From Plantago ovata (lineage: Eukaryota > Streptophyta > Magnoliopsida > Lamiales > Plantaginaceae), in the NCBI GenBank assembly GCA_028274465.1, contig CM051456.1, positions 83,314,753-83,378,752 of the forward strand: a DNA stretch of 64,000 bases, read 5' to 3'. A model generated the notes under the pieces. The model saw only the letters and a program-made list of their open reading frames with translations. It made no database searches and was not told where the DNA came from. The translations under genes were made by a program, and so were the position numbers. Below are positions 30,554 to 40,678 of this stretch, piece by piece (position 1 is the stretch's first letter; each line of letters begins with the position of its first letter).

Positions 30554-32560
30554 GGAGACCGAGTCTAGACGTCCAGCGACTGATAGTGGGAACTGGGGCT
30601 TTCGTTGGGATTTATTTGTTTTTTTTTTGAATAAGGAGGAAAACTATTTATATTCTTCACTTTCCGTTACATTCTTTTGAAATTTTTTTATAGTTACCGT
30701 TGGATATTTTGAGTCTGTTTGCGCATTGGCGCCAAATTCTGTTATTGCATTTATTGTGGACCGTTGTCCTTTGGATTATTTCAACTGTTTCTTTTTCGAT
30801 AAAAAAATATTTTATTTTAAAATTCGTTTACTAGGTTAGATGCACTTGAAGTCTAAGTTGTCGACTGCTTATTGAAGACTTTTAGTTGTGATCGTTTGGT
30901 CGAAGAACTAGGCTCCGTTTTCTTTAGGCTAGTTTCGACTTATCTTAACTTTTAGCTTGTGAGATCGTTCTTTCATCCGGCGTTTGAAGCTGAAGGCTTT
31001 TGTCTGTCCGTTCCCTGTTCGTTAGTTTTACGCTAGTTAAGTTTCGAGGATGAAACTTCTTTTAAGGGTGGTGGAGTGTAACATCCCGTATTTTCTACTT
31101 AATCTTATTTTTTTTAATTAATTAATTACCTGAATAATTTATTTTATTTGGTAATTATTTAATTTCTTTCCGCGCAATCGAATTCGACTTTAGAGTTAGT
31201 TCGTGTCGTTTTGTTTTGGACCTTTTAGCAATCTGATCCATGCCCATCTTTTGGGCCCATTCGCGTGACCCATTACTCAAAGCCTGATCCATCTTTACAA
31301 CCCTAACGCTAAACCTAATCATCTCCTCCCTCATCTCCACGCCACACCATAGAGAAAAAGAAAGAACAAAGAAAAGCTCTCTGCCTCTCTCATCCGCCAC
31401 CATCAACATCAAGCTCCACCTTCATCATCAACTCCTCACCATCATCATCATCACCGCCGTACCACCACCACTGCGCCGCCGAGATCGATCCGTCCCGCCC
31501 AAGCTCCGATCGAAGTCTGCCACCGCCGATTCGATCTGATCCTGCACCGTCACGACGCAGCTGCCAGCGCTGTCCCGATTCCGCCCGTATCTGCTCCGGT
31601 TCACGTGCTCTGCCCCGGCTCCGATTTAGTCCGCCATTTTCGACCCCCCTGCTCCGGTCCGTCCCGCACCGTACTCCTGTTCTGCTTCGGCCCCTGCTGT
31701 GTTCGCCCGTGCTGCTGCTCTATTCCGTTCGTCCCTACTCCGTTCCGATCTGTCCGCCACTCCGGTAAGTCTCCATCTTGCTCGCGAATTCGTACCTTGA
31801 TTATCTTGATATTAATCTCCTCTTTTTCGTGTTACGCAGTTTGATTCCTATTTTCGTCCCGTCCGTTTGCTCTTGTTACATTTCTGTCCGATCTAATATC
31901 CTGTAAGCCTTGGTTCGACCTTGTTCTGGCTCTTTTAGATTCAAATCGACTTGAATCTTGTTTAACCCCTTTGTTTGTTTTTTGGGTTCGCAGCTTACTC
32001 TTTACTACGGGTTCGTTCGAAGGTAAAAGACCGAATCTTCTTCCCCCTTTTCATTTTTTCCTTTATTTTCCTTATGACCAAATTACCCCTGTTGTACTCT
32101 AACGTCGAACTGATTTGAGAACGGGGACTAGGGTTGAACTGGATTGAATCAGGTTGTTGTTGAGTTTGGACTTTGTTGATTGTTTGACCTTGACCATGCG
32201 TATGTTGACCAAACCTGGACTTTTCGAACTCATATTGACCTTTTACGTATTTATTTGCGAAACTCGTGGACTGGACTGTTAGGTTGATTCTAATAGTGTT
32301 GAAGTTTTTTGTTTCAGAAAACTGTGGTTGTATTTACGTAATTTAAAGTGTAAAGGGCGTTTTGGTAATTTATGTTTTGATGGTAAAACGGTAATTTCAT
32401 ACTTTCTGGACTAAATTGTTAAATCGAGTTTTCTTTCGAGGACCGTTCTGAGATTGCTAAAAGTGTTGACTACTGAGTGTGTATTAGTAATTTCAAAAGT
32501 TGATTTCTGACAACCGTGCAATTGAGTACTTACTGTCTTTGACTTTAAACCACGTAACTT

Positions 32561-32640
32561 GCCAGCTTAGTTGGTTAAGGGTTGTGTGACTAACTTAGAG
32601 GTCCCGAGTTTGAGTCCTCCTTTGCCACTTCTTTTCCGAC
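32561..32640 (+). promoter_or_regulatory. tRNA-like segment, unit D3
   Basis: Same A box as D1 (CAGCTTAGTTGG). The B box reads AGTTTGAGTCC, one more change than D1. TTTT follows. Confidence 0.55.
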
Positions 32641-33207
32641 ACTTTTATTTTCATTCGTTTAGCTTTTGTTCGACTTCTAGTTCGTAACTAGATACTTCCT
32701 GTTTAGGTTCTCCGACCGATAGCTCTTAACTCGCTCTGCTTTTGAGGATCTTTGATTGCAAGTTTAAGGTGAGTGTCCGCCCCAAAGTTTGTCTGTTTTT
32801 TAAAACCTGGAAGGCTATGTGCTATGCATGTTTTGGTTGTATTATGTTTGGTACTGACTCTTCTGCAGGAACATTTGTCGATATCTCGAGTACTATCTGT
32901 TACTGTTTGTATATTCTGTTTGTTTGTATCTGTTCTGTGTGTTTCTGTATGACCGGTCGATTAGGTTATAATTAGGTAGACTTGGGTAGTGTGGACTGTA
33001 ATAACCCGTATTTTCGTAATTTATTTTAATTATTTGTTGTTAATTAATTTTAATTAATTTTCTGAGTAATAATTAATTTTATTACTTTCTTTTTTTTCTC
33101 TCTACGACTTGGTTACGAATTAGAATTCATTTCGTTAGACGGTTTGGAGTTCGTTATGGACTTTCTTTTATTTGGACTTTTAAAATATGATCTATATCTA
33201 GCTCTCA

Positions 33208-33269
33208 GGCCCAATCCGTTTGGCCCATTCCAAGGCCTGGTCCATTTCTAAACCTAAACCCTAACCCTA
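33208..33269 (+). promoter_or_regulatory. Site II motifs and telo-box in the E LTR
   Basis: GGCCCAAT, TTGGCCCATT and AAACCCTAACCCTA (33257-33269) are followed by a CT-rich leader with CAT/ATC repeats and then a GTAAG donor at 33702. The organisation matches the D LTR although the bases differ. Confidence 0.6.
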
Positions 33270-34390
33270 CTTTCTACTCTTTTCCTTCATTTTCATTTTT
33301 TTCCCCCTTTGTTTTCTTTTTCGGCAGCCTCCTCTCTTGTCCCTCTTACTCTCGTTTTCTACCCTACTTCATCACACCATCATCTATCTTCATCATCTAT
33401 TAATCATCATCATCACCGTCGTTATCATCACCGTGCGCATCATCTTATCCGACCTCCGCCTCCCTAAACCACCGTGAGCCGTCACTTGCTACCGCCGCAC
33501 CGCACCCATCATCACTGTCAACCGGAGCCGCCTTTTTTGCTCCGTTTTTGCCGCTTGCTCGCGACCGGTTCTGTCTACTCCGTTCAGATCGCTCAGCTCC
33601 GTTCCGGCTATCTCCTCTCAGCTCCGTGTGCTTCGATCTGTACTGCTATTGCTCGGCTCCTTTTCTACCCATAGTGCTCCGCCCCGAATCATTCCGATCC
33701 GGTAAGCTCTGTATTGATTCGTTTTTTTTATTTCGAAATCTTCTTCTCTCAATTCGAATCTGACTCGTGTTTTGGGTCGAATCCCGTTTGGTTGAAGTTG
33801 TTGTTGACGTTCGAATTGATCTCAACCCCGATCCGAAAGGTAGTGCTCTCGATCTCTGGTTCTTCTACCTTTTCGTTTTTTTTTATTTTTGTTATTAATT
33901 TTTTTCGGATGATTTTACCCTTGCTATATTCTGGATATTACCATATTACCCCTGAATCGAACCTGGATTTGACAATTTTACCCCTGGACATGTTCTGGAC
34001 CTTTTTACCCTTGAACGATTGACTATTGACTATATTGCCCTTCCGTATCGAACTGGATTGAGGACTGTTATACCCTTGTGAGATTTTGGAATTTACCATC
34101 TTACCCCCTGAATGGATTTATGACCGTTATACCCTTGCAGATTGAATTGAATTTTTGATTGATAGTCGATTACATTTTCAAATTGACCGTTTTACCCTTT
34201 CGTATTTTCTGGACTTGGATGACCGTTTGACTTTGGTTACTGGTTGACTGTTGACCTAGCTTTTCTAAAATTATAGATCGACCCCTGTTGACCTATTTTT
34301 TTCTAAAATTACTTTTGAAATTTAAATGTCTTTTCTGGAGGTTAACCAGTTATTAAATTCTTTTCACAGCATTTCAGTTGAATTTCTTAC

Positions 34391-34465
34391 TAGCCTAGGT
34401 GGTTTAGTGCTAGCTAGTTCAAACTTAAGGTTCTGAGTTCGAGCCCCACCTCTGACGCCTTTTCT
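34391..34465 (+). promoter_or_regulatory. tRNA-like segment in the E 5' LTR
   Basis: TAGCCTAGGTGG (34391-34402) is an excellent A box, and AGTTCGAGCCC (about 34436-34446) is a B-box-like match. TTTT follows within about 15 nt. It occupies the same LTR position as in D; the flanking bases have diverged. The right LTR keeps it at 38548-38622. Confidence 0.55.
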
Positions 34466-34601
34466 TCGATTGTTATTTTTATTACCGTTTAGACTCCCGT
34501 TTCGACTTCTAGTTAGTAACTAGTCGTTTTCTATATAGGTGATCCGTCCGTTATCCCGTAATTTGTTGTCCTTTCCGTGGTTCTTGCTCTCACTGTTTAA
34601 G

Positions 34602-35368
34602 GTGAGTGTTTCTATCTGTTTTCAAAACTACAAGGAAGTTATGTGTTATCTGTTTACCGTATTATTATGCTTATTGTCTGTTCCTATTCCATATGTATAC
34701 ATGCCTGTATGTTACTTTCATAAGTATAATCGCTCGTTTAAAATACTATGCATGACACCTTAGCCACCGAACTGTGAGAATTGATTATTGTACTGTACTA
34801 TTGCATGTTATTGTTTGCTTGTCTAACTACCTCTTCAACTGACTACCGTTTTCTTAACTGCCAATTGTTTTCTAATAACTTTCTCGGTTTTCGAGAACTG
34901 TTTACTGTTAACTGTTGACCGGTCAATTAGGTTGACGAGTAGGTAGACTTGGTTAGTGTTGACTATCAGGTTTATTTATGAGTTGCCTAGTCTAATCCCT
35001 GAAGGCGCGAGGCAGAAGTCGCTGAGGTCTATTTGGGTCGTAGGACTTTCCTGAACGTACGCAGGACACTGTACTGGCTAGAATTGATCTTTCTAGACGG
35101 GGTGATAAGGGCTATTGGGAGTAGGAGCAACAAGGCGGGCTGCACCAACTGTTACTGTACTGTTTTCAACACCACTGACTTACTGTTTTCTGACATCTTA
35201 ACCGATTGATTTGCTTGTTTACTGAACTGATTGTTATCTGAATTCACTGCCTGTAATTTGCATGTCTTTAAACTGAAAGATCTTCTTCAAAATTTCTTGA
35301 AACCAACATTGCATGAGCACCACTGAGATCCTTTATCTCACCACTCTTTTCAAAATACTTCCTTGTAG
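34602..35368 (+). other. Putative leader intron in the E LTR (767 bp)
   Basis: The donor AAG|GTGAGT and the acceptor CTTCCTTGTAG| enclose 767 bp, and the right LTR gives the same length (38760-39526). D units keep both sites (D2 21521-22119). Splicing would bring the promoter-side leader close to the LTR end. Confidence 0.4.
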
Positions 35369-35631
35369 GTTCGACTACCGATGAGCTCTAGTAGGCGTCT
35401 GGCGACTCGAGAGTGTGGGGGATTTTTGGTTTGGGTTGTTTTCAAATAAGAAGAAATTTTGTCTTCACTTGTTATTTTCCATTGAACTTCATTATCTTTT
35501 AGCTTCCGCATTTATTTCTCTTGAATTGTAAGCTCGTTTGAGAGCCAAAACCTTTACTTACCGTATTTTTTAAAGAACCGTTCGATTTTCCGATTTAAGT
35601 ATTGTTTTCGAAATTACCGTACCGTTACAGA

Positions 35632-35643
35632 TGGTATCAGAGC
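35632..35643 (+). promoter_or_regulatory. Primer binding site of E (initiator tRNA-Met)
   Basis: TGGTATCAGAGC lies two bases after the LTR end. Confidence 0.92.
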
Positions 35644-36159
35644 TTGAGTGCAAACTCAAGCTTGCTAGGATAGGATCTTCTGGCCTTTGGGGTGTGTGTG
35701 TGAGGGTCCGAGTCGCTACATAGGTTGAGTGGTTTTTGTCCTGTCTCTTTTACCGTCTAGTTCTCCGTACTAACTCTGAACTGTTCTACAGTTTTGTTTT
35801 TCTAGAATGTCGTACTGTTGTTAAAGTTGACCATTGACTGAGTTCTTGACCGACTTACTCTGTTTTGTCCTAAAGTTTTCAAATGACTTATCTATCTGCT
35901 TAGTTGGAATTGTCGCACTTTTGCATGATACTACTGTTGACCCTGTTTGCTTTTATTACTGAGACTATCCAATTGATTATGTTGCCTTAAATGCATGTTG
36001 TTTATGTGTTATATTTAAAAGTATGTCACTTTTACGTTATTGATCGCATGCTTTAAGTTCTCATTTATGCAATAGTTTGGCCTTAAGATTGTAGCGCCTG
36101 AGGATAGTCACACTCGAGGACGTTAGTTACGTTACTTACCTTAGACTAATTGCGATAGG
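35644..36159 (+). other. Leader of E between primer site and gag
   Basis: About 0.5 kb of T-rich untranslated sequence; no further feature seen. Confidence 0.6.
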
Positions 36160-37257
36160 ATGGCTCCAAGGATTAACACTCGCAACGGCAAAAACAACAC
36201 CAACAACGGAAACAACACCAACAACGGCAACCCCAGCAGTGACCACAACAACAATGATGGCACTTCGAACCAAGTTGAGCGCAACATTGCCGCCTTGGGA
36301 AACTTCAGCGAGACTATGCGCCATTTTAGGCCACCCCCTGCTCAGCCTGTTGCACCGCCACCGACTCAAACCATCGACCAGGCTGCCGAGCGCTTCACCC
36401 GTTTCCATCCCGACCAGTTCGATGGGACGCCTGACGCCCGCAAGGCTGAGCTCTGGCTAGAGAGCATGGAGAACTTGTTCTCAATTTTGCACTACCCGGA
36501 CGAGAGAAAGATTGAGCTTGCAGCGTTCCAGTTCGTGGGAGCAGCGAGAAATTGGTGGAGAACCGTCGATGCAAGGTGGAGACAAGAGGAAGTTGACCGC
36601 ACTTGGAAGAACTTCGAGAAGGAGTTTATGGACAAGTTCGTACCCCGTTTGGTCCGTGAGAACAGGAGGGACGAATTCCAAAACCTGGTGCAAGGACGGA
36701 TGAACGTCGTGGACTATGACTCAGAGTTCACTCGGCTGTTGAAGTATGTGCCGCACTTTCAGAAAGACGAAAGGGAGAAGGTACGTCACTTTGTGAAGGG
36801 TTTGAAGTCGGAAATCCGATACAGCCTGTTTGGGATCGAGTTGTCAACCTATGCGAAAGCCGTGGAAATAGCGAGTGAAGTGGAGAGTGGTTTAGGTGAA
36901 CTAGAGAGCTATGAACCCCGACGATCTCGAAAAAGGAGTTCTGGCCACCGGAGTAGCAAAGATAACATGGATCGTCGGTCTCCATCGAAGTATCCTCGCA
37001 ATCAGCGAGAAAGTCGACCTCGCCAAGTTGCTGATAATACTGAACATTCACCTAGGAGGAATTGCAACTTTTGTGGAGTAACGAATCATGAGGAAAGCAA
37101 CTGCTGGAAGAAGAAGGGTTGGTGTTTGGCTTGTGGCAGCAGGGATCATAAAGTTGGTGATTGTCCGAGACGTTACTCTCTAGCTGAAGATGGAAGATCT
37201 AGAGGCTCGAGTTCTAAGAGCCAAAGAAGTGGTACTAAAGCTAAGGCGAGGGTCTAG
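36160..37257 (+). CDS. gag: Intact gag protein of element E
   Basis: It has 365 codons from ATG 36160 (context GGATGGCTCC) to TAG. An Asn/Thr-rich N-terminus (1-40) and a Pro-rich stretch (55-72) precede the Ty3-type gag core from about 78 to 240, with ELWLESMENLF, AARNWWRTVD and FMDKFVPRLVRENRRDEF. A basic Arg/Ser region follows (253-300), then two CCHC zinc knuckles (C302-C315 and C322-C335). It would coat the RNA and form the virus-like particle. There is no stop, frameshift or missing knuckle residue. After the TAG a short piece still looks translatable (MFAREPSSANVAKG), as if the junction to a lost protease lay here. Confidence 0.93.
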   Translation: MAPRINTRNGKNNTNNGNNTNNGNPSSDHNNNDGTSNQVERNIAALGNFSETMRHFRPPPAQPVAPPPTQTIDQAAERFTRFHPDQFDGTPDARKAELWLESMENLFSILHYPDERKIELAAFQFVGAARNWWRTVDARWRQEEVDRTWKNFEKEFMDKFVPRLVRENRRDEFQNLVQGRMNVVDYDSEFTRLLKYVPHFQKDEREKVRHFVKGLKSEIRYSLFGIELSTYAKAVEIASEVESGLGELESYEPRRSRKRSSGHRSSKDNMDRRSPSKYPRNQRESRPRQVADNTEHSPRRNCNFCGVTNHEESNCWKKKGWCLACGSRDHKVGDCPRRYSLAEDGRSRGSSSKSQRSGTKAKARV

Positions 37258-37570
37258 AATATGTTTGCACGTGAGCCTTCCTCGGCAAATGTAGCAAAAG
37301 GTACGCTTCATTAAGTCAAATTTCTTCTAAGATTATGGTTGTTGCTCGGCTGCTTTCGTTTATTCGGTTAGATATACTTGAAGTTAAGTTGTCAACTGCT
37401 TATCGAAGACTTTTAGTTGTGATCATCTAGTTGAAGAAGTAAGCTTGGACTTTTTAGGCTAGTTACGACTTTCGCTAACTTTTTGACTTGCGAGTTTGTT
37501 AATCTCCTCCGGTGCTCGAAATTCAAAGACTTTTATTTCTCCGTTCCCGTTCGATGGTTTTACGCTAGAT
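37258..37570 (+). pseudogene. Remnant of the deleted pol region and 3' untranslated DNA, E
   Basis: About 310 bp replaces the expected protease, RT, RNase H and integrase. From about 37365 it aligns with the internal tail of the D units (TTAGAT..ACTTGAAG). Confidence 0.65.
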
Positions 37571-37608
37571 AAGTTTCGAGGACGAAACTTCCTTTAAGGG
37601 GGGTGGAG
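37571..37608 (+). promoter_or_regulatory. AGGA-loop hairpin and polypurine tract of E
   Basis: AAGTTTCG-AGGA-CGAAACTT (37571-37590) is followed by CCTTTAAGGGGGGTGGAG and the 3' LTR. Confidence 0.8.
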
Positions 37609-39787
37609 TGTAATAACCCGTATTTTCGTAATTTATTTTAATTATTTGTTGTTAATTAATTTTAATTAATTTTCTGAGTAATAATTAATTTTATTACTTT
37701 CTTTTTTTTCTTTCTACGACTTGGTTACGAATTAGAATTCGTTTCGTTAGACGGTGTAGAGTTCGTTATGGACTTTCTTTTATTTGGACTTTTAAAATCT
37801 GATCTATATCTAGCTCTCAGGCCCAATCCGTTTGGCCCATTCCAAGGCCTGGTCCATTTCTAAACCTAAACCCTAACCCTACTTTCTACTCTTTTCCTTC
37901 ATTTTCATTTTTTTCCCCCTTTGTTTTCTTTTTCGGCAGCCTCCTCTCTTGTCCCTCTTACTCTCGTTTTCTACCCTACTTCATCACACCATCATCTATC
38001 TTCATCATCTATTAATCATCATCATCACCGTCGTTATCATCACCGTGCGCATCATCTTATCCGACCTCCGCCTCCCTAAACCACCGTGAGCCGTCACTTG
38101 CTACCGCCGCACCGCACCCATCATCACTGTCAACCGGAGCCGCCTTTTTTGCTCCGTTTTTGCCGCTTGCTCGCGACCGGTTCTGTCTACTCCGTTCAGA
38201 TCGCTCAGCTCCGTTCCGGCTCTCTCCTCTCAGCTCCGTGTGCTTCGATCTGTACTGCTATTGCTCGGCTCCTTTTCTACCCATAGTGCTCCGCCCCGAA
38301 TCATTCCGATCCGGTAAGCTCTGTTTTGATTCGTTTTTTTTATTTCGAAATCTTCTTCTCTCAATTCGAGACTTGGATGACCGTTTGACTTTGGTTACTG
38401 GTTGACTGTTGACCTAGCTTTTCTAAAATTATAGATCGACCCCTGTTGACCTATTTTTTTCTAAAATTACTTTTGAAATTTAAATGTCTTTTCTGGAGGT
38501 TAACCAGTTATTAAATTCTTTTCACAGCATTTCAGTTGAATTTCTCACTAACCTAGGTGGTTTAGTGCTAGCTAGTTCAAACTTAAGGTTCTGAGTTCGA
38601 GCCCCACCTTTGACGCCTTTTCTTCGATTGTTATTTTTATTACCGTTTAGACTCCCGTTTCGACTTCTAGTTAGTAACTAGTCGTTTTCTATATAGGTGA
38701 TCCGTCCGTTATCCCGTAATTTGTTGTCCTTTCCGTGGTTCTTGCTCTCACTGTTTAAGGTGAGTGTTTCTATCTGTTTTCAAAACTACAAGGAAGTTAT
38801 GTGTTATCTGTTTACCGTATTATTATGCTTATTGTCTGTTCCTATTCCATATGTATACATGCCTGTATGTTACTTTCATAAGTATAATCGCTCGTTTAAA
38901 ATACTATGCATGACACCTTAGCCACCGAACTGTGAGAATTGATTATTGTACTGTACTATTGCATGTTATTGTTTGCTTGTCTAACTACCTCTTCAACTGA
39001 CAACCGTTTTCTTAACTGCCAATTGTTTTCTAATAACTTTCTCGGTTTTCGAGCACTGTTTACTGTTAACTGTTGACCGGTCAATTAGGTTGACGAGTAG
39101 GTAGACTTGGGTAGTGTTGACTATCAGGTTTATTTATGAGTTGCCTAGTCTAATCCCTGAAGGCGCGAGGCAGAAGTCGCTGAGGTCTATTTGGGTCGTA
39201 GGACTTTCCTGAACGTACGCAGGACACTGTACTGGCTAGAATTGATCTTTCTAGACGGGGTGATAAGGGCTATTGGGAGTAGGAGCAACAAGGCGGGCTG
39301 CACCAACTGTTACTGTACTGTTTTCAACACCACTGACTTACTGTTTTCTGACATCTTAACCGATTGATTTGCTTGTTTACTGAACTGATTGTTATGTGAA
39401 TTCACTGCCCGTAATTTCCATGTCTTTAAACTGAAAGATCTTCTTCAAAATTTCTTGAAACCAACATTGCATGAGCACCACTGAGATCCTTTATCTCACC
39501 ACTCTTTTCAAAATACTTCCTTGTAGGTTCGACTACCGATGAGCTCTAGTAGGCGTCTGGCGACTCGAGAGTGTGGGGGATTTTTGGTTTGGGTTGTTTT
39601 CAAATAAGAAGAAATTTTGTCTTCACTTGTTATTTTCCATTGAACTTCATTATCTTTTAGCTTCCGCATTTATTTCTCTTGAATTGTAAGCTCGTTTGAG
39701 AGCCAAAACCTTTACTTACCGTATTTTTTAAAGAACTGTTCGATTTTCCGATTTAATTATTGTTTTCGAAATTACCGTACCGTTACA
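37609..39787 (+). repeat. 3' LTR of E (2179 bp, 454-bp deletion)
   Basis: It is almost identical to the left LTR, except that left bases 33758-34211 are missing at about 38369. The tRNA-like segment is kept at 38548-38622. Confidence 0.92.
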
Positions 39788-40640
39788 TGGACTATCGATT
39801 TTATTTGATTATTTCCTAGTCTATTCCCTTTTAGATGCGAGGCAGAAGTCGCTGAGGTCTATTAGGGTCGTAGGTTCTGTTTTCCCAAAGTACACGGGGC
39901 TCTGATCTGTCCAGAGTTGTTAACCCTCTGGAGGGAGTTACAATGGCATTCTGGGAGTAGGAGTAACAAGGCGGGCTGCACCAACGGACTCACTTATCTG
40001 TTTCTGTCTGTCTCTCTGTTCTGTTATCTACTTCTGCTACAAATGTTTTTGTTTTCAAAACTGTTTACTGTTAGTCTTTTTAAAATAGAACCTCACTGAG
40101 ATCGTTTATCTCACACTCTTTCTGTTTTCAAAATCCCTTCCTTGTAGATTCTGCTGAAGGAGACCGAGTCTAGACGTCCAGCGACTGAGAGTGGGAACTG
40201 GGCTTTCGTTGGGATTTATTTGTTTTTTTTGAATAAGGAGGAAAACTATTTATATTCTTCACTTTCCGTTACATTCTTTTGAATTTTTTTTATAGTTACC
40301 GTTGGATATTTTGAGTCTGTTTGCGCATTGGCGCCAAATTCAGTTATTGCATTTATTGTGGACCGTTGTCCTTTGGATTATTTCAAATGTTTCTTTTTCG
40401 ATAAAAAAATATTTTATTTTAAAATTCGTTTACTAGGTTAGATGCACTTGAAGTCTAAGTTGTCGACTGCTTATTGAAGACTTTTAGTTGTGATCATTTG
40501 GTCGAAGAACTAGGCTCCGTTTCCTTTAGGCTAGTTTCGACTTATCTTAACTTTTAGCTTGTGAGATCGTTCTTTCATCCGACGTTTGAAGCTGAAGGCT
40601 TTTGTCTCTCCGTTCCCTGTTCGTTAGTTTTACGCTAGTT

Positions 40641-40678
40641 AAGTTTCGAGGACGAAACTTCTTTTAAGGGTGGTGGAG
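40641..40678 (+). promoter_or_regulatory. AGGA-loop hairpin and polypurine tract, end of D3
   Basis: The 8-bp stem is identical to D1, followed by the tract and the D4 LTR start TGTAACATCCCG at 40679. Confidence 0.75.

Larger units (their letters stand above)
20319..31076 (+). mobile_element. Array D, unit 2 (interrupted by F1)
   Basis: The unit is 2335 bp once F1 and one GGAGA copy are removed. It starts TGTAACATCCCG and ends in the polypurine tract before unit D3. Near 21362-21376, about 0.5 kb present in the other units is replaced by a short unrelated filler, which removes the tRNA-like segment. A splice donor (21521) and acceptor (22119) flank the LTR leader. The host sequence resumes at 30554 with the tail and an AGGA hairpin (31039-31058, one arm base changed to a G-T pair). 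Open frames such as 20851-21093 are CT/CCG-rich leader sequence, not genes. Confidence 0.85.
32997..35629 (+). repeat. 5' LTR of E (2633 bp)
   Basis: It begins TGTAATAACCCG and ends ACCGTTACA. It is related to the D LTR in islands: promoter motifs, the tRNA-like region, a GCGCGAGGCAGAAGTCGC block near 35005, and the acceptor near its end. Short frames such as 33548-33763 recur in the other LTR and are not genes. Confidence 0.93.
32997..39787 (+). mobile_element. Element E: gag-only Tekay-like retrotransposon (TR-GAG type)
   Basis: It is complete, with target duplication TGGAC at 32992-32996 and 39788-39792. The LTRs are 2633 and 2179 bp, and the difference is exactly one 454-bp deletion in the right LTR. 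The internal region is only 1979 bp: primer site, gag, ~310 bp of remnant, hairpin and polypurine tract. Gag is intact and pol is absent. Elements of this design have been described in plants as TR-GAG. The near-identical LTRs suggest recent movement. Confidence 0.92.
31077..40678 (+). mobile_element. Array D, unit 3 (interrupted by E)
   Basis: The unit is 2806 bp once E and one TGGAC copy are removed, making it the fullest in the array. It runs from TGTAACATCCCG through promoter motifs, CT-rich leader, tRNA-like segment, splice donor (32769) and acceptor (40147) to the internal tail (from about 40440), an AGGA hairpin (40641-40660) and a polypurine tract. No primer site is present. Confidence 0.85.
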
